Shown: one piece after another, positions 17,371-27,200 of the stretch
How the letters are laid out: every line of letters starts with the position of its first letter
Numbering within the stretch: position 1 is the stretch's first letter
Source: Bacteroidota bacterium
GTDB lineage: Bacteria; Bacteroidota; Bacteroidia; Bacteroidales; UBA6013
NCBI GenBank assembly: GCA_020048645.1
Contig: JAIFMG010000146.1
Coordinates: 1 to 64,000, forward strand
DNA: 64,000 nucleotides
Reading direction: 5' to 3'
The notes under the pieces: model-generated
Told to the model about the DNA's origin: nothing
The model's database searches: none
What the model saw: the letters and a program-made list of their open reading frames with translations, nothing else
Program-made: the position numbers and the translations under genes

Positions 17371-18408
17371 TCAGAATCCCAGATCCGAGAATTTCTCCTT
17401 CTTGTGGAAGAAGGCCTGCCAGACGACGCTCTTGGGATAGACCAGCCCGGGGGCGAGCTCCCGCCCTGGCCGCGCCCCGAGCAGGGCCCGGCGCTGGCGC
17501 AGCAGGCGGGGCAGACGGGCGTAGAAGGACAGGTGCGCCCGGAGCACCGCCGCGAAGAGCCGGGCCTCGCCCTGGGCCAGGAAGCGCAGGGCCGCCGGCA
17601 GGTCCAGCGCCAGGCGGACGAGCACCTTGCGCGCGGCCTGGCCCCGAGGCAGGTTCTTGACCATCATCGACAGGTTGTTGCGGAAGTTCAGGAAGGTCTT
17701 GCGCGGCGAGCCCTTGCGCAGGCTGGCGCCCCCGACGTGGAAGACCGCCGAGCCGGGGCAGAAGCCGATCCGCCAGCCGGCGTTCAGCAAACGCCAGCAG
17801 AGGTCGATCTCTTCCATGTGGGCCACGAAATCCTCGTCGAAGCCGCCCATCGCCAGGAAAAGCTCCCTGCGGATGGCCATGCAGGCGCCCGAGGCCCAGA
17901 AGCAGTCGCGCGGGTCGTCGTACTGGCCCCCGTCGGCCTCCACCCGCTCGAACAGGCGGCCCCGGCAGAAGGTGTAGCCCAGGTGGTCGATGAAGCCCCC
18001 GGCCGCCCCGGCGTCCTCGAACAGCTCGGGCGACCGCTGGCTGCGCACCTTCGGCGAGACGGCCGCCAGGTCGGGCTCGGCCTCCAGGCGGGCCAGCAGC
18101 GGCTCCAGCCAGCCCTCCGCGACCTCGACATCCGAGTTCAGCAGCACGACCCACTCGTGCTCGAGCTGGGCCAGGGCCAGGTTGTAGCCCTTGGCGAAGC
18201 CGTGGTTCTGGTCGAGCTGCAGCCAGCGCGCCCGCGGGAAGCGCTCGCTGGCCAGCTCGAAGCTGCCGTCGGTGGAGTGGTTGTCGGCCACCACCACTTC
18301 GGCCAGCCCCGGCGGGGTGTAGGCCAGCAGCGGCGGCAGGAAGCGCTCGAGCAGCGCGCGCCCGTTCCAGTTGAGCACCACCACGGCGGCGCGGGCCGTG
18401 GCGCTCAC
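17371..18408 (-). CDS. Family 2 glycosyltransferase
   Basis: 345 residues starting at GTG 18408, which overlaps the stop of the preceding gene (GTGA); no ATG precedes the conserved N-terminus VVVLNWNG. GT-A features: VVVADNHSTDGS, the DxD-like NSDVEVAEGW, and FWASGACMAIRRELFLAMGGFDEDFVAHMEEIDLCWR, which includes the acceptor-site ED of the rhamnosyl/galactosyl-transferase-like group. A basic helical tail follows. It probably adds a sugar to a cell-surface polysaccharide or O-antigen; donor and acceptor are unknown. It is translationally coupled to the inositol-monophosphatase-like gene. Confidence 0.92.
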   Translation of the reverse strand: MSATARAAVVVLNWNGRALLERFLPPLLAYTPPGLAEVVVADNHSTDGSFELASERFPRARWLQLDQNHGFAKGYNLALAQLEHEWVVLLNSDVEVAEGWLEPLLARLEAEPDLAAVSPKVRSQRSPELFEDAGAAGGFIDHLGYTFCRGRLFERVEADGGQYDDPRDCFWASGACMAIRRELFLAMGGFDEDFVAHMEEIDLCWRLLNAGWRIGFCPGSAVFHVGGASLRKGSPRKTFLNFRNNLSMMVKNLPRGQAARKVLVRLALDLPAALRFLAQGEARLFAAVLRAHLSFYARLPRLLRQRRALLGARPGRELAPGLVYPKSVVWQAFFHKKEKFSDLGF

Positions 18409-19205
18409 GGGGCGGGGTACATGAACGAGCGCACCGTGGCGAGCATCTGCTCCGACATGGCGGCGTTGCAGGCCACGATCTCCTTGCCGAACAAGTAGTC
18501 GGTCCCGCCCCGGAAGTCGTGGACGGTGCCTCCGGCCTGGCGCACCAGCAGGATGCCCGCGGCCACGTCCCAAGGGTTGAGGCTGTACTCGTAGAAGGCG
18601 TCGAAGCGGCCGCAGGCCACGTAGGCCAGGTCGGTGGCCGCCGAGCCGGGGCGCCGCAGCCCGCGCGAGTGGACCATGAAGTGCTCGAGCGAGCGGATGA
18701 AGTTGGGCAGAAGGCTGTAGTCGTAGTACGGGAAGCCGGTGCCGATGAGGGCGTCGTCGATGCTGGCCGTGGCCGAGACGCGGATGGGCTTGCCGTTGAG
18801 CAGGGCCGGGCCGCCTTTCCAGGTGTGGAAGCACTCGTCGGCCCCGACCTCGTAGATGACGCCCACGACGATCTCGTCGCCCTCGCGCAGGGCCACGCTC
18901 ACCGCATGCGGGTAAAGGCCGTGGATGAAGTTGGTGGTGCCGTCGAGCGGGTCCACGATCCAGTCGAAGCGCTCGCCCCGGCGGTCGGAGGTGCCCTCCT
19001 CGGCGATGAAGCCGGCCTCGGGCAGGAGCTGGCCCAAGCGCTCCACCAGCATCTTCTCAGCGTGCTTGTCCACGCGCGTAACCAGGCTGTGCCTGCTCTT
19101 GGTCTCGACCTGCTCGGGCGCGACCTGGTGGCGCTCCGAGCGAATGTACTGGCCGACCTCCACGCAGACGCGGCGGGTCTCCTCACTCAACAGTTGGTAG
19201 TCCAT
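18405..19205 (-). CDS. Inositol monophosphatase family protein
   Basis: 266 residues from MDYQLLSEETRR at 19205; the longer frame upstream has no family similarity. The metal-binding motifs are all present: GFIAEEGTS (Glu), WIVDPLDGTTNFIHG (Asp, Asp), and NPWDVAAGILLVRQAGG (Asp). This lithium-sensitive phosphatase fold hydrolyses inositol-1-phosphate, and bacterial members may act on related sugar phosphates or nucleotide phosphates. Its overlap with a glycosyltransferase suggests, but does not prove, a role in supplying a polyol or sugar for surface glycans. Confidence 0.94.
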   Translation of the reverse strand: MDYQLLSEETRRVCVEVGQYIRSERHQVAPEQVETKSRHSLVTRVDKHAEKMLVERLGQLLPEAGFIAEEGTSDRRGERFDWIVDPLDGTTNFIHGLYPHAVSVALREGDEIVVGVIYEVGADECFHTWKGGPALLNGKPIRVSATASIDDALIGTGFPYYDYSLLPNFIRSLEHFMVHSRGLRRPGSAATDLAYVACGRFDAFYEYSLNPWDVAAGILLVRQAGGTVHDFRGGTDYLFGKEIVACNAAMSEQMLATVRSFMYPAP

Positions 19206-19380
19206 GGGACGTTTTTTTGGTTTTGCTGGCCGCGAAGATACGCGCCTGCCCCGAAAGGCAAAGCCCCCGCCCGCCTGCCCCCTCCGCGAAGAAAAGCGTG
19301 CCGCGATGCGGAAATAAGGTCCCGAAAAACTATCTTTGGAGCCCAACTTCGATCCATCAACCCCAAAAACGAGGAAGCCC

Positions 19381-20178
19381 ATGAGCCTTACCCGTCCCCT
19401 GCACAAGATCCTCCGACACTGGGCGCTGGTGGTCCGCGGACAAATGCGCCAACTGCCCATGGACCGGCACGGCTCGCCCTACGGGGCCTGGTCCGTGCCC
19501 CGGGGGCTGGTCAACGACCAGTCGGTCTGCTACCTGGCCGGCGCCGGCACCGACATCTCCTTCGACCTCAGCCTGGTGGCCCAGACCCGCTGCCAGGTGC
19601 TGATCTTCGACCCCACGCCCAAGGCCCGCGAACACTACGAGCAGGCCGTGCGCGACATCCGCCAGGGCCTGCCCTACAAGGCCCAAGACCGGCCGTTCGT
19701 CTTGGCCCCCTCCGTCCTCGACGACATCAACTTCGTCAACGAGGGCCTCTGGGACAAGAGCGAGCTCCTCAAGTTCTACGCCCCGGCCGACAAGGCCCAC
19801 GTCTCGCACTCGGCCCTCAACCTCCAGCGCACCGACAGCTTCTTCGAGGCCCAGGTCCGCTCCGTGGGCGAGTTCATGGAAGGCTTCGGGCACGAGGCCC
19901 TGGACTTCCTCAAGCTCGACATCGAGGGCGCCGAGTACGCCGTCCTGGACGACCTCCTGGCCCGAAAGCTCGACATCAAGGCCATCGCCGTCGAGTTCGA
20001 CGAGCTCAACCAGCCCCTCGACAAGCACTACCTCAAGCGCGTCCGCCAGCGCATCCGGGCCCTCCACCAGGCCGGATACCACACCGTCGAAGTCGATGCC
20101 AACTACAACCATACCTTCGTCCGCGCCGACGTATTCGAGCGTTTGCGCCAAAAGAACGCGAACCCCCTAGGAGCGTAA
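19381..20178 (+). CDS. FkbM-family methyltransferase
   Basis: 265 residues. The SAM-binding segment is CYLAGAGTDISFDLSL with VLIFDPTPKAREHY, the middle has RTDSFFEAQVRSVGEFM and the signature FLKLDIEGAEYAVLDDLL, and the end is VDANYNHTFVRADVFERL. FkbM enzymes O-methylate sugars of polysaccharides or secondary metabolites. It is divergently placed to the inositol-monophosphatase/glycosyltransferase pair, which suits a surface-glycan theme. A TATCTTTG box (19331-19338) lies about 42 bases before the start, although no TTG is seen at the right distance upstream. Confidence 0.9.
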   Translation: MSLTRPLHKILRHWALVVRGQMRQLPMDRHGSPYGAWSVPRGLVNDQSVCYLAGAGTDISFDLSLVAQTRCQVLIFDPTPKAREHYEQAVRDIRQGLPYKAQDRPFVLAPSVLDDINFVNEGLWDKSELLKFYAPADKAHVSHSALNLQRTDSFFEAQVRSVGEFMEGFGHEALDFLKLDIEGAEYAVLDDLLARKLDIKAIAVEFDELNQPLDKHYLKRVRQRIRALHQAGYHTVEVDANYNHTFVRADVFERLRQKNANPLGA

Positions 20179-20230
20179 GCGAAAATGATTACTTTCGCCG
20201 CCGTTTCAAAACCCCTTTAATTCCACAGAG

Positions 20231-20503
20231 ATGCTCCCTAGATTCCTCATCGCGGACAACTCACAAGAGTTGCCAGAAAAGATTTTCGTGCTGCACACGC
20301 AGACCCCCCGCTTCCTCGTGGCCAGCGACCTCGACAGCCTCGACGCGCCCCAAGGCGAGAAAGACGTCTATTGGTTGGACGGCAAGCCCTCCAGCGACGC
20401 CGAAATCGAGAAGCTCATGGCCGAGGCCGAAGAGTTCCTCTTCGCCGAGCTGGACAACCAAGACAGCATGTACGGCGACGACGAAGAGGAGGACGAGGAA
20501 TAA
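20231..20503 (+). CDS. Small acidic conserved hypothetical protein
   Basis: 90 residues, beginning MLPRFLIADNSQELPEKIFV and ending in an acidic tail (GDDEEEDEE). The pattern of an N-terminal LPRFhIADNS followed by IFVhHTxxPRF occurs, from memory, in short Bacteroidota proteins of unknown function. It follows the FkbM gene by 52 bases on the same strand and a strong terminator lies 40 bases downstream, so it is likely in the same transcript. No motif reveals a reaction. Confidence 0.8.
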   Translation: MLPRFLIADNSQELPEKIFVLHTQTPRFLVASDLDSLDAPQGEKDVYWLDGKPSSDAEIEKLMAEAEEFLFAELDNQDSMYGDDEEEDEE

Positions 20504-20542
20504 GCCCCCTCGCCCACCCCGCTTCCCATCGCCCATCAGCCC

Positions 20543-20576
20543 AAAGGCCCGGCCGGATCCGTCCCGCCGGGCCTTT
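20543..20576 (+). terminator. Rho-independent terminator
   Basis: AAAGGCCCGGC (20543-20553) and GCCGGGCCTTT (20566-20576) form a perfect 11-bp stem with a 12-base loop. Between here and the promoter at 20.89 kb no gene is visible. Confidence 0.75.
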
Positions 20577-20886
20577 CCGCTCCCCGGCAGCGCGCCCGCC
20601 CCGCCGCCCACACGGCCTTCCCGTAGGGGCTGGGCCATCTCCCCGCGACCCTCTTCCGGGCGAAGGCCTTGGTTCTGGCTTCCCCTCCACGCCTTTGCTG
20701 AACGCCTGCGACATGTCGCAGGATCCGAACGTCCGGCAGACCAGGTGAACGGGCATCGCCTTGACCGCTTGCACGACGGAGACCTCCAACAGCATCGCGA
20801 ATCCGCCCTATCTTGCCGCCTTCCGTGGGCCCACCAGCGCGCGCGCAGCACACCGCCCACGAGTTCAAAAGAATAACGGCAAAGCG

Positions 20887-20917
20887 CTTGTTTTTCAAAG
20901 TGCAGTTTGTATCTTTG
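20887..20917 (+). promoter_or_regulatory. Bacteroidota promoter at the island border
   Basis: CTTG at 20887-20890, 19 bases, then TATCTTTG at 20910-20917. This matches the -33/-7 consensus of the phylum's housekeeping sigma factor. The ATG of a short ORF follows 23 bases later. Confidence 0.7.
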
Positions 20918-20940
20918 GCTATCCTCAATTCCACCACCCG

Positions 20941-21057
20941 ATGAACAAGCTACCCTTCAAAACCGCGGATGTCCAGGGCCAAAGCAGGCAGCCAAACTTC
21001 CAAAACCTGTCAATTCGAATTTTGACGGATTGGCTTGGCTGCTGGAGCTGTGCATAA
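20941..21057 (+). pseudogene. Possible 5' remnant of a gene cut by the accessory island
   Basis: A 38-residue ORF (MNKLPFKTADVQGQSRQPNF...) follows a good promoter but stops where the base composition changes from GC-rich to AT-rich. It has no recognisable domain. The arrangement of intact promoter, host-like codon use, then sudden end at the island suggests a gene truncated by the insertion. It could equally be a chance ORF or a short leader peptide. Confidence 0.3.
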
Positions 21058-21116
21058 AATTCGTACTTGCACAATTGTGCTTTTGGGTAGGAATTGAAGA
21101 TGGTGGAAGTAATGAC

Positions 21117-21123
21117 GTTAGCG
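21117..21123 (+). other. Left boundary of an integron-like cassette (GTTAGCG)
   Basis: GTTAGCG here is the exact reverse complement of CGCTAAC at 21895-21901, which begins the attC-like element. In the integron model the crossover lies after the first G, so the cassette would start at 21118. Confidence 0.45.
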
Positions 21124-21157
21124 GTCAGCTTAATACGACATTGTAACTACAAACAAA

Positions 21158-21874
21158 ATGATTAAAGAAAAGATAGTTTCTGCTTATGAAATAATGGCTG
21201 ATAAGTATAACGAACTTATTGACCACAAACCTCACAACGCGTATTATGACAGACCAAACACTCTACAATTGCTACCAGATGTGAATGGAAAAGCAATTCT
21301 TGATGCAGCTTGTGGACCTGGAAAATATGCTGAAATTTTAATTGATAAAGGAGCGATAGTCAAAGGATTTGATATAAGTCCAAAAATGGTTGAATTAGCA
21401 ATCATTAGGAACAAAAACAAGGGGGAATTTTTTGTTCATGACTTCTCTACACATTTCTCTATGATAGAAGATAATTCGTGTGACATAGTGCTTTGTGCAT
21501 TAGCACTTCATTACACCGAAAACTGGTCATTTACTATCAAAGAATTTAATAGAGTTTTAAAAAACAAAGGAATACTTGTAATATCAATTGAGCATCCATT
21601 TTTTGAATACAATTATTTCAAGTCAAAGAAATATTTCGAAGTTGAAAATGTAAAATGCACTTGGAAAGGTTTCGGACAACCAGTTGAAGTGAATAGTTTT
21701 AGAAGACCTCTGCAAGAGTGTATAACGCCATTGACAGATAACGGTTTTTACATTGACAAACTAGTTGAACCTAAACCAACAATAGAATTTGAACAATTAG
21801 ATCCAAAACATTTTAAAGAACTAAATGAATTTCCTGCATTTATGTGTATTAGAGCCATTAAGAGAGATGACTGA
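21158..21874 (+). CDS. Class I SAM-dependent methyltransferase (cassette-borne)
   Basis: 238 residues. Motif I is ILDAACGPGKYAEILIDKGA, motif II GFDISPKMVELA, the post-I acidic region CDIVLCALALHY, and the C-terminal half resembles the Methyltransf_11/25 group with ISIEHPFFEYNYF. The substrate is unknown; relatives methylate small molecules. The gene is AT-rich with A/T-ending codons, unlike the flanking genes, which indicates transfer. It is the only gene of the 901-bp cassette bounded by GTTAGCG and GTTATGC, with an attC-like site after it. A short AT-rich leader without a clear promoter precedes it. Confidence 0.9.
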   Translation: MIKEKIVSAYEIMADKYNELIDHKPHNAYYDRPNTLQLLPDVNGKAILDAACGPGKYAEILIDKGAIVKGFDISPKMVELAIIRNKNKGEFFVHDFSTHFSMIEDNSCDIVLCALALHYTENWSFTIKEFNRVLKNKGILVISIEHPFFEYNYFKSKKYFEVENVKCTWKGFGQPVEVNSFRRPLQECITPLTDNGFYIDKLVEPKPTIEFEQLDPKHFKELNEFPAFMCIRAIKRDD

Positions 21875-21894
21875 AAATGATAAAAAAGCCGAAC

Positions 21895-22024
21895 CGCTAA
21901 CAGTGTTTATAAGAAATAGCGGGTTCAGTGCTAAATCAAAGGACAGTAATTAAAAAAAAAGTCAGTACCAAACTGAAAGTGAATTGCTTTTAATCCACCA
22001 ATTCTCATACACTCAACGTTATGC
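21895..22024 (+). repeat. attC-like recombination site (about 130 bp)
   Basis: Begins with CGCTAAC and ends with GTTATGC. The left arm (TAACAGTGTTTATAAGAA...AGCGGGTT) and the reverse complement of the right arm (TAACGTTGAGTGTATGAGAA...GGTGGATT) are clearly similar, so the site can fold as an imperfect long hairpin as attC sites do. CGCTAAC also pairs exactly with GTTAGCG at the cassette's left edge. The core does not fit the classical GTTRRRY perfectly and no integrase gene is in the window. An internal GAACCGCTA/TAGCGGGTTC pair is also visible. Confidence 0.5.
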
Positions 22025-22109
22025 TCAATTTAAAATGAGGTAAACCATCCCAATCAAAGAGAATTTCGTAAATTTGGAATTTAATTCTTGAAATAAAATA
22101 CAAAGTGAA

Positions 22110-23831
22110 ATGACAGGCAGGAAAAAACTAAATTTGGGCTATTCTGATTTTAAAAACATAATTGTATCAAATTCATATTTTGTTGATAAAAGTCTGTTTG
22201 TAAAAGAGATAATTGATACGGAGCAAAGCGTCTTATTGTTTCCCCGTCCTCGCCGTTTCGGAAAGACATTGAATTTATCAATGATAAAATATTTTTTTGA
22301 TAAAAATGAAAGCGAAAACGAGAACCTATTTCAAAATCTGAAAATATGGCAATCCGAAGATTATATTAAAGAGTTCTACAGAAAATATCCAGTAATAAGC
22401 CTAAGTTTTAAAGATGCGAAAAAAGAAACTTGGAATGAAACTCTGAAACATATCAAAATAGAAATTTCAGAAGAATTTAAACGACATAGATATTTACTAA
22501 ATGGGGACGCTTTGTACGAGGATGAAAAAGTAAAATATAACAACATCATTTCTGGAAAAGGCGATGCTATTGATTTTGAAGTAAGTATAAAATATTTATG
22601 CAAGTACCTTGAAAGACACCACAAGGAAAAGGTTGTTGTTTTAGTAGATGAATACGACACACCCATTCAATCTGGATATGGAAAATTTTACGATGAAGTA
22701 GTTTCTTTTATGCGAAACTTGTTAAGCGGTGCATTTAAAGATAATTCGACTCTTTACAAAGGTGTAATTACAGGAATATTGAGAGTGTCGAAAGAAAGTA
22801 TTTTTTCGGGTTTAAATAATTTGAGCGTTTATTCAATTTTAAACAATCAATTCTCTGACAAATTCGGGTTTACAGAGCAGGAAGTAAGCAAAATTATTGA
22901 AGATTTTGAAGTTAAAACCGAATACAGTCAAATTAAGAAATGGTACAATGGATATAAATTTGGTAAAACGGAAGACATATACAACCCTTGGTCTATTTTA
23001 AATTATGCGCTACACCCCGAAGACGGTTTCAATACATTTTGGACAAATACTAGTTCCAATGAGCTAATGAAAAGTCAAATAAAGAAAAAGGACGCAGCTT
23101 ATATCCGACAAGAAATAATGAAATTGATCAATGGCGAAACTATTGTCAAGGATATTGAAGAAAATTTTGTTTTTTCCGATTTAGATACGCCAAAAGAAAT
23201 ATTGTGGACATTGCTGACTTATAGCGGATATTTAACGACTCGAAACAATGTTTCAAGAAAGGAATATGAACTAATTATTCCGAATTATGAACTAAAAACA
23301 GTTTTTCAAGATACAATTGTTGAATGGTTGCAAACCGATATTAAAATCATTAAATCACTGCTGCAAAATACTGCGAATTATTTAATTTCTAATAAAATAA
23401 ACGAATTTGAAAAAGGATTTAAACAAATAATCGGCGATACATTCAGCTATTACGATACGGCCAAGAATAATGAATATATTTATCATTCCTATGTTTTGGG
23501 ATTGCTTGCAATTGTTGGCGATGATTATATCATAAAATCAAACAAAGAAAGCGGAGAAGGAAGATATGATATTATGCTAATTCCTCACGACAAATCAAAA
23601 AATGGAGTCGTAATTGAAATCAAACAAATTGAAAAACAGAAAGATAACGAAAGCGATAGTCATTTCGCTAAACGAATTAATGAAATGATTGAAAGAGCCT
23701 TAGCACAAATAGATAAGAATCAATATTACAAAGAGCTAATTGAGAATAAAATAAGAATTGAAAATATTATTAAAATTCCAATAGTTTTTGCAGGAAAAGA
23801 ACCGTATATAACGTTGCTCAAAGAAAAATAA
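22110..23831 (+). CDS. AAA-ATPase-like protein with C-terminal PD-(D/E)XK nuclease domain
   Basis: 573 residues. The N-terminal ATPase-like domain has FVDKSLFVKEI and a Walker A-like FPRPRRFGKTLNLSM, with Walker B VVVLVDEYDTPI. The C-terminal domain (about 455-560) has GEGRYDIMLIP...GVVIEIKQI, the D and ExK of a PD-(D/E)XK nuclease (AAA-ATPase_like plus PDDEXK_9 families, DUF1703-type). These proteins are abundant and mobile in Bacteroidota and anaerobes; their function is not established, and a defence or mobile-element role is often suspected. The gene is AT-rich like the neighbouring cassette. It starts 85 bases after the attC-like site, which may make it part of the same horizontally acquired block. 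Confidence 0.88.
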   Translation: MTGRKKLNLGYSDFKNIIVSNSYFVDKSLFVKEIIDTEQSVLLFPRPRRFGKTLNLSMIKYFFDKNESENENLFQNLKIWQSEDYIKEFYRKYPVISLSFKDAKKETWNETLKHIKIEISEEFKRHRYLLNGDALYEDEKVKYNNIISGKGDAIDFEVSIKYLCKYLERHHKEKVVVLVDEYDTPIQSGYGKFYDEVVSFMRNLLSGAFKDNSTLYKGVITGILRVSKESIFSGLNNLSVYSILNNQFSDKFGFTEQEVSKIIEDFEVKTEYSQIKKWYNGYKFGKTEDIYNPWSILNYALHPEDGFNTFWTNTSSNELMKSQIKKKDAAYIRQEIMKLINGETIVKDIEENFVFSDLDTPKEILWTLLTYSGYLTTRNNVSRKEYELIIPNYELKTVFQDTIVEWLQTDIKIIKSLLQNTANYLISNKINEFEKGFKQIIGDTFSYYDTAKNNEYIYHSYVLGLLAIVGDDYIIKSNKESGEGRYDIMLIPHDKSKNGVVIEIKQIEKQKDNESDSHFAKRINEMIERALAQIDKNQYYKELIENKIRIENIIKIPIVFAGKEPYITLLKEK

Positions 23832-23835
23832 CAAA

Positions 23836-24062
23836 GTGCATTCCCGTTATCGCCAGTGTGCCACCCGCAGCAGGATTCCACAGGTCGTCGAGGTGGCCAG
23901 GGCCACCAAAGGGCATTGGGCTGGCGCAGTCAACTGGGCGGAAAACCGTATCAACAACGGGATACCCGAGGGCTTCAACTCGCTCTTCCAGGCCGCCAAA
24001 GCCAGGGGCTACAGGAAAACAGAGACCTCAAGGCGGTCATCCACACATTCACGGAAAACTAG
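23836..24062 (+). pseudogene. ISL3-family transposase, C-terminal remnant
   Basis: The frame reads VVEVARATKGHWAGAVNW, then NRINNGIPEGFNSLFQAAK and ARGYRKTE, the hallmark C-terminal end of ISL3/Transposase_12 DDE transposases. After KTE the frame shifts by one and the tail continues as LKAVIHTFTEN. The N-terminal domains are absent, and no terminal inverted repeats were found. It is GC-rich, unlike the gene to its left, so it is a separate old insertion between two accessory genes. Confidence 0.75.
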
Positions 24063-24114
24063 ATTTTGCCCGTGTCAATCCTTTTTGCGCTACCCGCACA
24101 CTCGTATAAAGAAC

Positions 24115-24185
24115 CTACAATCATGGCACCCCTTCGGGCTTGGTCGAGTCTTCAAGGCAATCCACTACGTTTGAACGCGACTTGG
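24115..24185 (+). repeat. Dispersed repeat, copy 1
   Basis: CTACAATCATGGCACCCC through TTCAAGGCAATCCA to GCGACTTGG. The same element, over 80 percent identical by eye, is at 63605-63675. It lies between the transposase remnant and the restriction enzyme gene. Confidence 0.75.
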
Positions 24186-24204
24186 TATCAACACTGAAAT
24201 TGAA

Positions 24205-27200
24205 ATGCCAATATTTCGAAAATCAATCGTAGAAAAACACCTTCAAAACCTTGACGAAAACAAGGTGGATTGGGCCTTTGGGAAATTCCGTAGCTTCTAC
24301 GGTGACCCCTTGAGATTGCGCAATATCATGCAGCTCAAGGAAGAGAACTATCAAGAAGGATTCCTGCGCGAAATCTTCGTGCAGGTCTTGGGCTATACCC
24401 TCAACCCAGACAAGGAATACGACCTGACCACCGAGTTCAAAAACCTGAAAGACAGCAAAAAGGCGGATGGCGCGATCCTCAAAGACGGAAAAGCGATTGG
24501 CGTGATCGAACTGAAATCGACAAAGACAAAAGACCTGGAAAGCATCAAAGAACAAGCCTTCGGCTACAAAATAAACCAACCCGATTGCAAATACGTCATC
24601 ACCTCGAACTTCCAGAACATCCGCCTTTACATCGACAACGCGACCGAATACGAAGAATTCAACTTGTTCGACCTGTCCAAGGAACAATTCCGTGTTTTCT
24701 ACCTGTTGCTGAACCAAGAAAGCATCACCAACCATCTGCCCGAAAAACTCAAACAGGAGACCCAATTCCACGACAAAGAAATCACGGAAAAGCTCTACAA
24801 AGACTACAAGACCTTCAAGGACAGAATCTTTGACTTCCTGGTCAGCGGAAACCCGCAATATGACAAGATCACCTTGTTCAAAAAGTCGCAAAAACTTTTG
24901 GACCGGTTCCTGTTCGTCTTCTTTGCCGAAGACAGCGGGCTCATTCCCCCCAACGCGATAAGCAAGATCATCGACCAATGGAAAATGTTCGTTGAAAACG
25001 ATGAAAACTTCTCGCTTTACAGCCGATTCCAGAAATTTTTCCAGCATCTCGACAAAGGGCACGTTTACAAGCAATGGGGAGAAATTCCTGCGTACAATGG
25101 CGGGCTTTTCCGGCACGATGAGATCTTGGACGACCCCAACCTGGTCCTGCCCGATGGCCTTTTGCAAAGCCACGCCTTGTCGCTTTCCGCCTACGATTTC
25201 GGCAGCGAGGTGGATGTCAACATCTTGGGGCATATCTTCGAGCACTCGCTTTCGGAAATCGAAGAAATGGAAAAAGCCCTCCTCGAAGAATCTCCCTCCC
25301 TGCAAGCGTCGAAGCCTGTCAGCAAGCGGAAAAAAGACGGGATTTTTTACACGCCCAAGTACATCACAAAATACATTGTCGAGAACACCGTCGGCACGCT
25401 CTGCTCCGAAAAGAAAACTGGACTGGGGATCGACGGCCTGCTGATCGATGAGGGCTTCTACCTGAAAAATGGCAAGCTCAACCCAAAAGGGAAAGCCCTT
25501 TTTGAAAGCCTGCAAGCCTACAAAAGCTGGCTTTTGACCCTCAAGATACTCGATCCCGCCTGCGGGAGTGGCGCGTTCCTGAACCAGACGCTCGACTTTC
25601 TGATCGCCGAGCACAAGGCCATCGACAATCTGATCTCGGAGCTGACAGGCGACCGGATGAGGATTTTCGACACGGACAAGCACATCCTCGAAAACAACAT
25701 TTACGGTGTCGATATCAACGAGGAAAGCGTCGAAATCGCCAAACTCTCGCTTTGGTTGCGAACCGCGCGCCGCGGCCGAGCACTTTCCGACCTTTCGGGC
25801 AACATCAAATGCGGCAACTCCCTGATCGACGACCCCGCGGTGGCGGGCGAAAAGGCTTTCGACTGGGAAAAAGAATTTCCCCCTGTCTTCGACCCCGACG
25901 CCAAGGGAAAGGCCGCCCCCAAAGCCCCGGAAAGCCCTGCCCACTACGGAGCCAAGACTGGAGGCTTTGACGTGGTCCTGGGCAATCCGCCTTATGTTGA
26001 CATCAAAGGCTTGGAAAAAATCATGGTCAAGGCGTTGTTCAAGAAGTACGAAACAGCGGAGAATCGAATCAATTTGTACTCCATTTTCATTGAAAAGGCC
26101 TACCACTTGGCAAAAGACAACGGGTTCGTGTCATTCATCACTCCCAACTCTATTCTCGTCAATTCTTCATACACCAAAATCAGAACCCTGCTGCTCAACG
26201 ACATGGCAACCATCATCAAATTGCCAGACAATGTTTTCTCGGATGCGAAAGTTGAAACCATTGTGTTCGCCTTCAGAAAAAACTCGCCCTCGCCCAATGC
26301 TAAAGTTATGGTGTATGACAAAGGCGCAACCCTGGACATGATTGACGATAGAATGATGAAAACCATCAGCAAGGAGGCTTGGGAAAAATCGAATGAACAC
26401 ATTTACAATATTTTTGTTGGCCGCGATGAGCTTCAAATTCTGCAAAAGATTGAATCCCAATCCATCGAATTGAAGCAAATCGCTAATTTTTCATTGGGCA
26501 TCACTCCCTACGACAAGTACAGAGGACATTCCGAGGAAACGATCAAGAACCGGAGATTCCACTCGCCTCGGCAATTGAACCCTGATTACAAACCCCTGAT
26601 CGCGGGTGAAAACATCACAAGATACCATGTCAGCAGCGAGGTCAAAGAGTACATCCACTACGGCGATTGGCTTGGAGCCATGCGGGAAGCAAAGTTTTTC
26701 ACGCAGCCCAGGCTTATCGTCAGGCAGATAGTCTCGGGCCATCCTCCTCGGATTTACGCGGGTTTCACGGAAGAAGAATTGTACTTCAGCCAAATCGGCT
26801 TTTCCATCCTTCCCAACACAAAAGATGTCGAGGTCAAATTCCTGGCTTGCCTGCTGAACTCCAAGCTGATGACTTTTTACCACAAGCATAAATTTCTCGA
26901 TCAGGAAAAATCCCTTTTCCAAAAGATATTGATCGCCAATTGCAAGCAATTTCCCATCCGAATTGCCGACGCGCAACAGGCCTTCATCGAAAAAGCCGAC
27001 GCGATGCTTGCCTTGAACAAGGCACTGCAAACCGAAAAAAGAAACTTCATCAGCAGCCTGCAAGAAGACAAGGGTGTCGAAAATGTTACCCGCGCGCTGG
27101 AAAACTTTCATGAATTGGAATATGACGCCCTCAAAAAAGAATTGCTCAAGCAAAAAGTAAGCATCAGCCTGGGCAAGGAAAACAACGAATGGCGGGAGTA

